Below are positions 17,569 to 26,768 of a stretch of 64,000 nt of DNA, piece after piece. The notes under the pieces were generated by a model. The model ran no database searches and had not been told where the DNA came from. It was given only the letters and a program-made list of their open reading frames with translations. The stretch comes from Terribacillus halophilus. GTDB taxonomy: Bacteria; Bacillota; Bacilli; Bacillales; Amphibacillaceae. Each line of letters starts with the position of its first letter. Within the stretch, counting starts at the first letter, position 1. The translations under genes were made by a program, and so were the position numbers. The stretch is taken from positions 62,001 through 126,000 of the forward strand of contig NZ_FMZB01000006.1 of the NCBI RefSeq assembly GCF_900101385.1. Direction: 5' to 3'.

Positions 17569-18006
17569 TTACCTTTTAAAGATATTCTTAAGCATTGTTG
17601 CAAAGGAGTTTTCCTTTTTTTCGGTGATTTCCTCTGCTGTATCTTCCTCCAAAAAGATGTCTTGCTTATTTATCGCATGGTCGACGTGCAGCACAAGCGC
17701 AATGTCCACATCGGCTTCTTGATTGGTAACCGATGTGTAAGGGATACGGCGTGATGATGCGAGTGTTTTATATGGCTTGAAGAATCGTATATTCACTTCT
17801 CCCGATAAACGCAAGGATGCATCCGGATAGCTCTTCATTGCTGCTTCCAGTTGCTTCAGTCCTTTTTGCTGGACGACATCACCTTCTGTCATAGCGAGAA
17901 TGGTACGCTCCCGCAATGTTCCTAAATACTCTCTCCTTTCACTTGCTTTTGTTTCTTTCGTTCCGTATATTCCCTCATTAAGGTAGTCATCTATATTTTT
18001 TTTCAA
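17569..18006 (-). CDS. yueI: YueI-like protein (DUF1694)
   Basis: 145 residues. GIYGTKETKASERREYLGTLRERTI and the following charged regions match the DUF1694/YueI family of soluble proteins of unknown function. The last ~30 residues are a Lys/Glu-rich helix ending NIFKR. The start is TTG 18006 with GGAG about 10 nt upstream; no ATG fits. It is transcribed divergently from the ABC-LytTR regulator across 79 bp. Confidence 0.8.
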   Translation of the reverse strand: MKKNIDDYLNEGIYGTKETKASERREYLGTLRERTILAMTEGDVVQQKGLKQLEAAMKSYPDASLRLSGEVNIRFFKPYKTLASSRRIPYTSVTNQEADVDIALVLHVDHAINKQDIFLEEDTAEEITEKKENSFATMLKNIFKR

Positions 18007-18085
18007 GGCATTTCATCTCCGATTCAGTATTTCTAATTCATGGCGTTAGCTTTACAATAAAAGTAAAACAGGAGGCGATACATAA

Positions 18086-19102
18086 ATGACGACATTGCAA
18101 TTCGAAAATATCAGCAAGACTTTCCATAATACAATGATCCTGCCTCCAATCGATATAGAACTGCAAGCAGGGGAATGTTATGTGATTCGCTGTAATAAAG
18201 TGATTGGGAGTCAGCTGCTTAAAATAATTAACAAAATAGAAAACCCTTCTACCGGTAGTGTACTACTATTCGGTGAAAATATCGAAAACCTGCGTTCCGT
18301 GAATGATCGGATCGGCTTTCTTTATCTTGACGATGCCACGTATACGAGGATGAAGGTAAGGAATTATCTTGCTTTCTTTCGGAAACTGTATGGCAGTAAG
18401 ATCGATTTAGAAGAAGTGATGCAGCAAATCGGCTTGCGTGAGTGGCAAAGTACAAAAATCAGCAAATTGACGTTTTCGCAGGTACGCCGCCTGCAAATCG
18501 GCAGACTGCTTGTGCAGGATCAGCCGATTTTCATCATGGAAGAACCTGAACAGAATGTTGATTTGGAAACCAGCTTGATCATTCATCGCGTTATTGAGGA
18601 GCTGAGAAACAAAGATAAAACGATACTCATTACCACTATAGACTTGGAAAATGCATTGGCACTGACCAATCATGTCTATTCTTTGACGGATAAGAGCTGT
18701 AAACGGATAGCTGTTGAGGAAGAAAATGAAAAAGAAGTTGAGAGAGGAGAAGTGGCTCAGCCAGTCAAATTAGAAAAGATACCGGCGAAAATCGATGATA
18801 AGATCATTTTATTCAATCCGTTTGATATTAACTTTATCGAGAGCAGTGAAGGAGTGGCGCAGCTTCATCTACAAGATGGAGTCTATCCATGTACATATAC
18901 GCTTCAGGAGTTAGAGGAGCGGCTTAGGGCTTTCGGCTTCTTCCGCTGTCACCGTTCTTATCTTGTGAATCTGCAGCAAGTGAAGGAAGTGGTGACTTGG
19001 ACGCGGAATAGCTTTAGTTTAATTCTGGATGACCATTCGCGCAGCTCGGTTCCGTTATCGAAGAACCGTTTCGAAGAATTGAAGGGAATGCTCGGCTTAT
19101 AA
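18086..19102 (+). CDS. Degenerate ABC ATPase fused to LytTR DNA-binding domain
   Basis: 338 residues. Residues 1-215 have the fold pattern of an ABC ATPase, but the Walker A site reads GECYVIRCNKVIGSQLLK with no GKT/S. The signature loop is LTFSQ, and the H-loop His is replaced in LITTIDLE; Walker B (FIMEEPE) remains. Residues 246-338 are a LytTR domain (FRCHRSYLVNL, NSFSLILDDHSR). It is probably a transcription regulator whose ATPase-like domain senses or docks with the ABC transporter encoded 157 nt downstream. This fusion architecture is known in Firmicutes. Confidence 0.85.
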   Translation: MTTLQFENISKTFHNTMILPPIDIELQAGECYVIRCNKVIGSQLLKIINKIENPSTGSVLLFGENIENLRSVNDRIGFLYLDDATYTRMKVRNYLAFFRKLYGSKIDLEEVMQQIGLREWQSTKISKLTFSQVRRLQIGRLLVQDQPIFIMEEPEQNVDLETSLIIHRVIEELRNKDKTILITTIDLENALALTNHVYSLTDKSCKRIAVEEENEKEVERGEVAQPVKLEKIPAKIDDKIILFNPFDINFIESSEGVAQLHLQDGVYPCTYTLQELEERLRAFGFFRCHRSYLVNLQQVKEVVTWTRNSFSLILDDHSRSSVPLSKNRFEELKGMLGL

Positions 19103-19105
19103 CCT

Positions 19106-19185
19106 GCTCCATTCACCCTGATATTTTGCAGTATTCAGGGGCCTAATTGCTCCATTCAGCTTTTTTAGGCGCTATTAACCCTGAT
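19106..19185 (+). promoter_or_regulatory. Direct repeats, candidate LytTR binding region
   Basis: GCTCCATTCA occurs at 19106-19115 and 19149-19158 (43 bp apart) and ACCCTGAT at 19115-19122 and 19178-19185. CCCTGA/TCAGGG also form a dyad (19116-19140). LytTR proteins bind spaced direct repeats, so this is a plausible operator between the regulator and its transporter. Confidence 0.45.
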
Positions 19186-19229
19186 TTTACAGCGTTTTTT
19201 CGTGAATGCCAGTAAGCTATGGTTATCAA

Positions 19230-19242
19230 CCGTTACGAACGG
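19230..19242. promoter_or_regulatory. Short dyad just before the ABC ATPase ribosome site
   Basis: CCGTT-ACG-AACGG is a perfect dyad ending 1-2 nt before the AAAGGAG site. It could be a protein site or a small mRNA hairpin modulating translation. Confidence 0.35.
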
Positions 19243-19258
19243 AAAGGAGCAGCACAAT

Positions 19259-20104
19259 ATGGAGTACGCATTGCAAGTCAAAGATTTGTCCAAGATATTC
19301 GGACAGCAGCGTGCGCTGCAGCAAGTCTCATTCAATGTAAAAAAAGGTGAAATCTTTGGTTTTCTGGGACCGAGTGGTTCAGGGAAGACGACGACTGTTA
19401 AAATCCTGACCGGTCAGCTTTTGCAGACTGCGGGAGATGTTAATATCCTGGGTAAACCAGCTTCTAAAATGAAAGATGCCGATTTGGGGAAAATAGGTAT
19501 TTTGACAGATAATAGTGGGTTATATGAACGGATGACAGTTAAAGATAATTTGGAGTTTTATGCAAAACTTTATAGAACACCGACTGAGAGAGTGGAAGAG
19601 GTTCTAAAGCAAGTTGGATTAGCGGATGAGAAAAAGAAGCAGGTCAAAAAGCTGTCAAAAGGAATGAAGCAGCGAATCTTGCTTGCTCGTGCCGTGCTGC
19701 ATAAGCCTGAAGTATTATTCCTGGATGAGCCTACCTCAGCACTTGATCCTGCCAATGTCCAAAAGATGCATGAGTTGCTGCTGGATTTAAATAAGGAAGG
19801 CACGACGATATTCCTCACGACACATAACATGGAGGAAGCGGCACAGCTTTGTGATAGGGTCGCATTTCTCCATGAGGGACAGATTCGGGAATTGAACTCC
19901 CCGAAAGCATTACAACATCAATATGCGAAAAAAACCATCCATATCGAACTGAAGGATGGACGACTGGAAACGGTAGGAAATGATGCGGCAGGTGCTGAAA
20001 AGATTTATCAATACATGCAAACCGATCAACTACTGACCGTACATTCTGATCAACCGACATTAGGAGATATATTCATTGAAGTGACAGGGAGGAAACTGGC
20101 ATGA
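19259..20104 (+). CDS. ABC transporter ATP-binding protein
   Basis: 281 residues, intact ABC ATPase of the BcrA/CcmA-like export group: Walker A GPSGSGKTT, signature LSKGMKQR, Walker B VLFLDEPTSALD and H-loop TTHNMEEA. The C-terminal ~70 residues are typical of drug/peptide exporters. ATG 19259 has AAAGGAG 9 nt upstream; the longer frame from 19202 has no ribosome site. It overlaps the permease gene by 4 nt and works with it. Confidence 0.9.
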   Translation: MEYALQVKDLSKIFGQQRALQQVSFNVKKGEIFGFLGPSGSGKTTTVKILTGQLLQTAGDVNILGKPASKMKDADLGKIGILTDNSGLYERMTVKDNLEFYAKLYRTPTERVEEVLKQVGLADEKKKQVKKLSKGMKQRILLARAVLHKPEVLFLDEPTSALDPANVQKMHELLLDLNKEGTTIFLTTHNMEEAAQLCDRVAFLHEGQIRELNSPKALQHQYAKKTIHIELKDGRLETVGNDAAGAEKIYQYMQTDQLLTVHSDQPTLGDIFIEVTGRKLA

Positions 20105-20808
20105 ATGCAGCGCGTATTTCAGCAATTATCGTAAAGGAATATCACGACTTGAAAGCGAATGTGCAAGTTTTGATGATGCTTTTAATACCTATCTTTTTGG
20201 CTGTTTTGTATAGCAGGATGGGGGATGATGGGAAGGAATTCAGTTTTGTGTTCGTCTCTCTGTTTTCTCTAACTTTCGTCACCATGTATGTGCAGTCCAT
20301 GCTGATTTCTGAGGAGAAAGAGAAAAATACGCTTCAAGCTTTACTTATGTCCCCGGCTAATACAGTGGAGATAATGGTTGGTAAAAGTACTATGACTGTA
20401 ATAATCACCATAATATCATTGGTTATATCTTGGTTTATTATGGATATAGAGTTAAACAATCTCGGAATCTTACTGCTTGTTTTTATCTTGTCCGTTGTAC
20501 TGTTCTTGTGTATTGGAACGATTGTTGGTCTGATCAGCAAGAACTTGATTCAAACAGGCGTCTATATCATGCCTTTTATGTTTTTGTTTGGGCTTGCCCC
20601 GATGATTCAGTTATATTTCTCGGAAAGCTGGATAGGAGACATTCTTTCTTATTCCCCAAGCGTATTTACAATGGATATCTCGATGAGTGCTTTGGAAGGG
20701 AGTGCTTTTTCGTCTTATCAAACTGATTTACTATGGTTAGCAGGTTGGATGATTGTCGGATTAATCGGTACGTTTATGTTACTCAAAAAGAATAGTCTTT
20801 CCAATTAA
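20101..20808 (+). CDS. ABC-2 type permease
   Basis: 235 residues with six predicted helices, the ABC-2 exporter pattern. A conserved EEKEKNTLQALLMSPANTVEIMVGKS segment links TM2 and TM3. It pairs with the preceding ATPase (ATGA overlap) to form an exporter, likely for a drug, bacteriocin or lipid-like compound. Regulation by the ABC-LytTR protein upstream is likely. Followed by a strong terminator. Confidence 0.85.
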   Translation: MNAARISAIIVKEYHDLKANVQVLMMLLIPIFLAVLYSRMGDDGKEFSFVFVSLFSLTFVTMYVQSMLISEEKEKNTLQALLMSPANTVEIMVGKSTMTVIITIISLVISWFIMDIELNNLGILLLVFILSVVLFLCIGTIVGLISKNLIQTGVYIMPFMFLFGLAPMIQLYFSESWIGDILSYSPSVFTMDISMSALEGSAFSSYQTDLLWLAGWMIVGLIGTFMLLKKNSLSN

Positions 20809-20836
20809 AAATGCCGCCCGATATGGGCGGCATTTT
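20807..20836. terminator. Bidirectional terminator
   Basis: AAAATGCCGCCC-gata-tGGGCGGCATTTT between convergent permease and sugar transporter genes. Confidence 0.9.
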
Positions 20837-20839
20837 CAT

Positions 20840-22180
20840 TTAACTGCTGCGTGTACGCAAATCTTCCTCTATTTGTTCCAAGCTCTTTCCTCGTGTCTCG
20901 GTCGTGAAGAACTTGATGAATAGGAAGGCCAGGATACCGATGACGGCAAAAATATAGAATAGGTAGCTGATACCGATTGCTCTGAGCAAGATCGGGAATA
21001 GCAGGGATACGATCAAGTTGGCACCATGCAGAGCGAATGTAGCTGCACCTGTTCCGATTCCCCGGACGCTGGCAGGGAATAATTCTGGAAGCATGATCCA
21101 AACAACTGGTCCCCATGTTGTGGAGAAAGCGACAATGAAGGCGCCGAGGCATACAATGATTGCCCAGGTGGCTGCTGTGGAATCAGGTGCCAGTAAGTTG
21201 ATGGTAGAGAGCACAATCAGGCTGACAACCATACCGATATTACCTGCCATCAGCAAGGTTTTACGGTTAACTTTGTCTACAAATCGGATCGCAATAATTG
21301 TCATCACAACATTGACCGCGCCGATGCCAACAGTACCAAGAATGGCAGCAGAATCCGCAAATCCGGCATTTTCCAATGTTATTGGCGTGTAGTAGATGAT
21401 AGTATTGATACCAATGAACTGCTGGAAGAAGGCGATACCTACTCCGGCGATCAATGCAGGACGAACCCAACTGGAAAGCAGTTCCTTCATGCCGCCTTCC
21501 TCTTCTTTTGCTGTCTTATTAACTTCGGAGATTTCTTCATTGATGGAAGCATCTTCGCCTCGTACACGTCTCAGGATGGCACGGGCTTGTTCTTCTTTTC
21601 CTACTGTCAGGAGCCAACGCGGGCTTTCAGGCATGAAAATCATGCCGATGATCAAGATGACTGCTGGAATGACAGCTAGTCCAAGCATCCAGCGCCATGC
21701 GCCTGCATCGGACAGAGCATAGTTCACGAGGTAGGAAGATAGAATACCGATTGTAATGAGAAGCTGATTCAATGAAGCGAGTGAGCCGCGTTTTTCTTTT
21801 GGAGCAAGTTCAGATAAGTATAATGGTACAATCGTAGTGGAACATCCGACGGCTAAACCAAGGATGACACGAGCAATAACCATCATCGTTACATTGACAG
21901 CCAGTCCGGCAGCAAGTGCGCCGATAAGAAATAGGATGCCGGCTCCGATTATCGTTTTTTTACGTCCGATCTTGTCTGTAACCCGTCCAGTGATGGCGGC
22001 ACTGATGATGGCGCCGACTAAAAGGGAACTGACGACCAAGCCTTCTGTAAAGGAAGTGAGGCCGAGATCTTCATCGATGTACAGCAACGCACCAGATATG
22101 ACTCCGGTATCATAGCCATAAAGCAAGCCGCCTAATGCACCGAAAAAATACAATAAGCTGCTTGATTGCTTTTTCTGCAT
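20840..22180 (-). CDS. MFS sugar transporter (YwtG/CsbC-like)
   Basis: 446 residues, 12 TM helices, sugar porter family. Motifs: GYDTGVISGALL in TM1, GRVTDKIGRKK, RVILGLAVG, PESPRWL, QQFIGINTIIYY in TM7 and PELFPASVRG after TM10. It probably carries a monosaccharide or inositol by H+ symport, as in B. subtilis YwtG/CsbC. AGGAGGTAG precedes the ATG. A weak SigB-like promoter lies upstream; csbC in B. subtilis is SigB-controlled. Confidence 0.85.
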   Translation of the reverse strand: MQKKQSSSLLYFFGALGGLLYGYDTGVISGALLYIDEDLGLTSFTEGLVVSSLLVGAIISAAITGRVTDKIGRKKTIIGAGILFLIGALAAGLAVNVTMMVIARVILGLAVGCSTTIVPLYLSELAPKEKRGSLASLNQLLITIGILSSYLVNYALSDAGAWRWMLGLAVIPAVILIIGMIFMPESPRWLLTVGKEEQARAILRRVRGEDASINEEISEVNKTAKEEEGGMKELLSSWVRPALIAGVGIAFFQQFIGINTIIYYTPITLENAGFADSAAILGTVGIGAVNVVMTIIAIRFVDKVNRKTLLMAGNIGMVVSLIVLSTINLLAPDSTAATWAIIVCLGAFIVAFSTTWGPVVWIMLPELFPASVRGIGTGAATFALHGANLIVSLLFPILLRAIGISYLFYIFAVIGILAFLFIKFFTTETRGKSLEQIEEDLRTRSS

Positions 22181-22230
22181 ATTTTGCTACCTCCTAAGTT
22201 GTGCGATGATTGTGTTATAATATGTAAGCC

Positions 22231-22257
22231 TTTTCCTCTTTCGTTATAAGATGAAAC
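22231..22257 (-). promoter_or_regulatory. Weak SigB-like promoter
   Basis: On the minus strand GTTTCA (22257-22252), 15 nt, then GGAAAA (22236-22231): one or two mismatches to SigB consensus, in front of the csbC-like transporter. Confidence 0.3.
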
Positions 22258-22355
22258 CTTTTCACCTGCTCTCGATTGAAAAGTCCCACAATAAACCATT
22301 ATAATTTAATAATGGTAGAAATGACTACATAAAAATATTATTAGGAGGATTTTAC

Positions 22356-23252
22356 TTGGCTAAAAAAATGATCGCGATCGATTTGGATGGAACATTACTG
22401 AATACCGAGAGTCAAATCCCCAAAGAGAATAAAGCGGCAATCAAACGTGCCATCGATGCTGATATGCTGGTTGCCATCAGTACCGGCCGTGCGACATTCG
22501 ATGTGAAATCCCTTGTAGGCGATGATTTGGATATTCCGATCATCGCATCCAATGGCGGCACGATTCATGATGTCGGCTATAGGTTACTAAACAAGATTAC
22601 TTTTGAAAAAGAATTGGCGAAGGAAGTTGCGAATTTCCTAGTCGAACAGGATATCTACTTTGAGGTGTATACAGAAACAGAGCTGCTTTCCCCATATAAT
22701 GGGGAAGAGAAGCTGAAGGCGGAATTGGATAAGGTGGTATCTGCCAATCCGGATGAAAGTCTGGAGCAGCTATGGGTCGGTGCCATGTCTCAATTCAAAC
22801 AATCGGGCATTCGCTTTGTGCCGAATATCGACCATATTTTCACTGATGAAAATACAATCTTCAAGATTCTTTGCTTCAGTTTCGATCTGCAAAGTCTGGC
22901 TGGAGTATATAAGGCAATCAGTCAGAATTCCAGAATCACAGTGACCTCTTCCGGGGAGCATATTTTGGAGATTTTGCCGGAGAATTCAGGTAAAGGATAT
23001 GCGGTTACCATGCTTGCTGAAAAGTACGGGATCCAAACGGAAGATATCTATGCGGTGGGGGACAGTCCGAATGATATCAGTATGTTCGAGGTTGCTGGTA
23101 ACGGTGTAGCCATGGAAAATGCGATGACAGAGCTTATGGAAATCGCTACACATGTGACAAAATCCAATGATGAACTTGGCGTTGCTTACTTCTTGGATAA
23201 ATTGATTGCTGGGGAGCAGGATGAGCTACGACGAGTCGAGGAAGAAGTGTAA
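22356..23252 (+). CDS. Cof-type HAD phosphatase
   Basis: 298 residues. DLDGTLL (motif I nucleophile Asp), STGR (motif II), the Lys in NSGKGYAV (motif III) and GDSPNDISMF (motif IV) define the HAD IIB/Cof group with a C2 cap. It hydrolyses sugar phosphates, flavin or cofactor phosphates; substrate not predictable. The start is TTG 22356 with TAGGAGG upstream. A related HAD gene lies at 37245-38093. Confidence 0.85.
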   Translation: MAKKMIAIDLDGTLLNTESQIPKENKAAIKRAIDADMLVAISTGRATFDVKSLVGDDLDIPIIASNGGTIHDVGYRLLNKITFEKELAKEVANFLVEQDIYFEVYTETELLSPYNGEEKLKAELDKVVSANPDESLEQLWVGAMSQFKQSGIRFVPNIDHIFTDENTIFKILCFSFDLQSLAGVYKAISQNSRITVTSSGEHILEILPENSGKGYAVTMLAEKYGIQTEDIYAVGDSPNDISMFEVAGNGVAMENAMTELMEIATHVTKSNDELGVAYFLDKLIAGEQDELRRVEEEV

Positions 23253-23255
23253 GGG

Positions 23256-23287
23256 AAACCGGTGCAGCATGCGCCGGTTTTTTTGTG
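23256..23287 (+). terminator. Terminator after HAD gene
   Basis: AAACCGG..CCGGTTT stem followed by TTTTTG. Confidence 0.8.
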
Positions 23288-23372
23288 TACTAAATTCTGA
23301 TAAAGGGATGCGCTGTCGCGTTGTTTTATGTAAAATAGAGTGATAATCATTCTCAGAAAGAAGTGTTGGTTC

Positions 23373-25088
23373 TTGTTAAAGGATTTTTTCGCTTTTTATA
23401 AACCATATAAACGGCTGTTCATGCTGGATTTCGGCAGTGCGGTCTTTGTAGCTATACTGGAGCTTGCTTTTCCGATCGGCGTAAATATGATGGTGGACCG
23501 CTTGCTTCCGACGGAAAACTGGAGCTGGATTGTCACTGCATGTATTTTGCTGTTCATCGTCTATGGCTTGAGTACAGTCATGCAATACATCGTAACCTAT
23601 TGGGGGCATAAGCTTGGTATCAATATAGAGCGCGATATGCGTAAACAGCTGTTCACGCATATGCAGAAACTGAGTTTTCGTTTCTTTGATAATACGAAGG
23701 TAGGAAATCTGATTTCCCGCTTGACCAACGATTTATTCATGATCGGGGAGATGGCCCACCACGGCCCGGAAGATTTGTTCATAGCAGTGATGACGATTGC
23801 TGGTGCGCTGTTGATCATGTTCTTCATCAATTGGCCGCTGGCGCTGATGACAATGCTGGTCGTGCCGATTCTATTCTGGATTGTCCTTTATTGTAATAAG
23901 AAAATGACAGAAGCCTCCAGAAGGATGAATGAAGATACTGCCGATTTCAGTGCCCGTATCGAAAACACTGTCGGCGGTATCCGGGTCGTGCAGGCTTTTA
24001 CTAATGAAGCGCATGAAGAAGCGCGCTTTAAGGTCAATAATGAACGCTACCGTCTGACGAAATTACTATCTTATAAGATCATGGCTTTGAACTTATCTGT
24101 TACGTATATGTTGATGCGATTCATAGCGGTGTTCCAGTTAGTTGCCGGTGCATGGTTCATCATCCAGGATAGGATGTCATATGGGGATTTAGTAGCTTTC
24201 ATTCTCCTGACAAATGTATTCTTCCAGCCGATTCAGAAAATCGGCGCCATCATTGAGCTATATCCGAAAGGAATCGCGGGTTTTCAACGTTATATGGATA
24301 TCATGCGGCTGGATCCGGATATTAAAGATGCTCCAAATGCCAAGCATGTAGAAGCTTTGTCCGGGAATATCCGCTATGATAATGTTTCCTTCGGATATAA
24401 AGAGGGCAGCTCGATCCTTAAAGATATCAGTTTCTCCATCAATGCCGGGCAGACGGTCGCTTTTGTCGGTCCGTCAGGGGCTGGTAAATCCACGATTAGC
24501 AGCTTGCTGCCGCGTTTTTACGAACGGAATGCCGGAGAGATCACCATCGATGGCATACCAAACAATGAAATGACGCTTGCATCCCTGCGCAGTCAAATTG
24601 GGATTGTGCAGCAGGATGTGTATTTGTTTGGCGGTACAATCAGAGAGAATATCGCCTACGGTAAGTTGGGTGCAACGGATGATGAGATCGAGGAAGCAGC
24701 CCGAAGAGCACAGTTGACTGATTTTCTAGCAGAACTTCCGGATGGATTGGATACTGTCATCGGTGAACGAGGCGTAATGATTTCTGGTGGTCAGAAACAG
24801 CGCATATCCATCGCGCGTGTATTCTTGAAAAACCCGCCGATCCTTATTCTGGATGAAGCGACATCTGCACTGGATACAGAAACGGAAGTGAAGATACAAG
24901 AAGCGCTGGATGAGTTGTCAGCAGGACGGACAACATTAGTGATTGCGCATCGCCTGGCTACAATCAAACATGCTGATAAAATAATAATGGTCACCAAGCA
25001 AGGTATCACAGAAGAAGGGAAGCATAGCGAGCTATTGGAAAAAGAAGGTGCATATCGTCGCCTTTATGACGCGCAATTTACGCATTGA
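23373..25088 (+). CDS. ywjA: ABC exporter, fused membrane and ATPase domains (YwjA-like)
   Basis: About 571 residues. An N-terminal six-helix type-I exporter domain (1-310, VTYWGHKLGINIERDMRKQLF) is followed by an ABC ATPase: Walker A GPSGAGKS, Q-loop, LISGGQKQR variant (MISGGQKQRISIA), Walker B ILILDEATSALD, H-loop AHRLAT. It works as a homo- or heterodimer exporting lipid-like or drug compounds. The opening and the RLTNDL/HHGPEDLFIAVMT stretch resemble B. subtilis YwjA. TTG 23373 is preferred; GTG 23340 lacks a ribosome site. Confidence 0.85.
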   Translation: MLKDFFAFYKPYKRLFMLDFGSAVFVAILELAFPIGVNMMVDRLLPTENWSWIVTACILLFIVYGLSTVMQYIVTYWGHKLGINIERDMRKQLFTHMQKLSFRFFDNTKVGNLISRLTNDLFMIGEMAHHGPEDLFIAVMTIAGALLIMFFINWPLALMTMLVVPILFWIVLYCNKKMTEASRRMNEDTADFSARIENTVGGIRVVQAFTNEAHEEARFKVNNERYRLTKLLSYKIMALNLSVTYMLMRFIAVFQLVAGAWFIIQDRMSYGDLVAFILLTNVFFQPIQKIGAIIELYPKGIAGFQRYMDIMRLDPDIKDAPNAKHVEALSGNIRYDNVSFGYKEGSSILKDISFSINAGQTVAFVGPSGAGKSTISSLLPRFYERNAGEITIDGIPNNEMTLASLRSQIGIVQQDVYLFGGTIRENIAYGKLGATDDEIEEAARRAQLTDFLAELPDGLDTVIGERGVMISGGQKQRISIARVFLKNPPILILDEATSALDTETEVKIQEALDELSAGRTTLVIAHRLATIKHADKIIMVTKQGITEEGKHSELLEKEGAYRRLYDAQFTH

Positions 25089-25093
25089 TGTGT

Positions 25094-25143
25094 GAAACAG
25101 GGAGTTTTCTTCCGAACAAGGGATAAGACTTCCTGTTTTTTTG
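25094..25143 (+). terminator. Terminator after the ABC exporter
   Basis: AACAGGGAG and CTTCCTGTT arms (one G-U pair) with a T7 tail. Confidence 0.7.
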
Positions 25144-25150
25144 TCAAATA

Positions 25151-25164
25151 TGTAAGCGTTTTCT
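25151..25164 (+). promoter_or_regulatory. CcpA catabolite-response element (cre)
   Basis: TGTAAGCGTTTTCT matches TGWNANCGNTNWCA at all but the last position. It lies 140-155 nt before abgB and overlaps a TTGTCA...TATGAT promoter-like region, consistent with glucose repression of the abg operon. Confidence 0.65.
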
Positions 25165-25306
25165 TTATGATATGGTAGAATGGCTTACAACAAAAAAAGA
25201 ATTATTAGACTTTTTTGACGATATGCTATTGCGGATTTTTATTTCTTTATGTAACATCACAGGTGAAGAAAGCTAACATGAAAACTTGTGCCAAGGAGGA
25301 GAGTCA

Positions 25307-26746
25307 ATGGAAACAATCTCGGTGGATGGCCTTTTAAAAGATAAAGCAGCAAAACTATGCGTGGTGAGTGAACGGATTTGGGAGTTCGCGGAATTGCGCT
25401 TTCAAGAAAAGCAATCTGCTGCTCTGCTTGCAACCGTACTGGAAGAGGAAGGTTTTGAAGTAGAGCGTGGTATAGCTGGGATTGAGACAGCTTTTGTAGC
25501 GAATTATGGTCAAGGAAAGCCGGTCATTTCCTTTTTGGGAGAATTCGATGCGTTGTCGGATTTAAGCCAGGAGGCGGGAGTCATTGAACAAAAGGCAATC
25601 ATACCTGGAGGTACAGGTCATGGATGCGGACATAATCTGCTTGGTACAAGTGCTCTTGGGGCAGCGTTGGCTGTCAAGGAGTATATGCAGGAAAACGGGT
25701 GGAGCGGAACGGTCCGTTATTACGGCTGCCCTGGAGAAGAGGGTGGATCGGGAAAGACGTTCATGGCAAAAGAGGGCGTCTTCGATGATGCGGATGCAGC
25801 CATTACGTGGCATCCGTTTACGCACAGTGGGGTGCAAAGAGCCGAGACGCTGGCCAACTATCAAGTTTATTTCAAATTCAAAGGGAAAAGTGCACACGCA
25901 GCAGCCGGGCCCCATTTAGGAAGAAGTGCACTGGATGCAGTTGAATTGATGAATATCGGTACTAACTTCCTGCGCGAGCATGTTATACAGGATGCGCGTC
26001 TGCATTATGCGATTACGAATGCGGGCGGAGTGTCTCCAAACGTTGTCCAACCGGAAGCTGAAGTACTTTACTTAGTCCGGGCTCCGGAGACAGAACAGGT
26101 GGAAAGCATCTATCAGCGAGTCGTAAAGATTGCCCAAGGTGCGGCATTGATGACGGAAACGGAGCTTGAGATAACTTTTGATAAAGCTTGTTCCGGATTC
26201 ATCCGCAATACAGTCCTTGAACGAATCATGCAAGAACAAGTGGAACGTATCAAGGTCCCTGATTATACAGCAGATGAACTTGATTTTGCCAAAGGTATTC
26301 AGGCGACATTGAGTGAAGAGGATATTTCCTCTGATAAACGATCCATTTTGCAGCTGATTGGAAAGGATGCCGTACTGTGGGAAGAAGAAATGGATGCATC
26401 GCCAATCCTTACAACACCAATTCCATATCATGATTCGGAGAATTTCCAATATGGCTCGACTGATGTAGGGGATGTGAGCAGAATCACACCGACTGTCCAG
26501 TTCCACGCAGCTTGCTTCGCTGTTGGGTCGCCATTACATACATGGCAAGTAGTATCCCAAGGCAAAACATCCCTAGCCCAAAAAGGAATGTTGTATGCGA
26601 GTGAAGTAATGGCAGCCACGGCGCTATCTTTATTCGATAAACCGGAGCAGCTGGAGGCAGCGAAGCTCGAAATGAAAAAACGCCTTGGGCCAAATGGATA
26701 TACGAATCCTATTCCAAACAGCGTCAAACCAACTATTTTAGCTTAA
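25307..26746 (+). CDS. abgB: M20 amidohydrolase, aminobenzoyl-glutamate hydrolase B-like
   Basis: 479 residues, the size of E. coli AbgB. M20 dimetal site: GEFDAL, GTGHGCGHNLLG, GCPGEEGG (catalytic Glu) and HPFTHSG. It cleaves the amide bond of p-aminobenzoyl-glutamate or another N-acyl amino acid. No abgA partner is present, so it may act alone on a different amide. ATG 25307 follows AAGGAGGA. It heads an operon with the AbgT-family transporter 22 nt downstream; a cre box lies upstream. Confidence 0.85.
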   Translation: METISVDGLLKDKAAKLCVVSERIWEFAELRFQEKQSAALLATVLEEEGFEVERGIAGIETAFVANYGQGKPVISFLGEFDALSDLSQEAGVIEQKAIIPGGTGHGCGHNLLGTSALGAALAVKEYMQENGWSGTVRYYGCPGEEGGSGKTFMAKEGVFDDADAAITWHPFTHSGVQRAETLANYQVYFKFKGKSAHAAAGPHLGRSALDAVELMNIGTNFLREHVIQDARLHYAITNAGGVSPNVVQPEAEVLYLVRAPETEQVESIYQRVVKIAQGAALMTETELEITFDKACSGFIRNTVLERIMQEQVERIKVPDYTADELDFAKGIQATLSEEDISSDKRSILQLIGKDAVLWEEEMDASPILTTPIPYHDSENFQYGSTDVGDVSRITPTVQFHAACFAVGSPLHTWQVVSQGKTSLAQKGMLYASEVMAATALSLFDKPEQLEAAKLEMKKRLGPNGYTNPIPNSVKPTILA

Positions 26747-26768
26747 CTAACAGATTGGGGGTAAAGAG

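Noticed and set aside
22223-22236. TGTAAGCCTTTTCC as a cre box
   Set aside because: The invariant central CG is CC here and the last base also mismatches.
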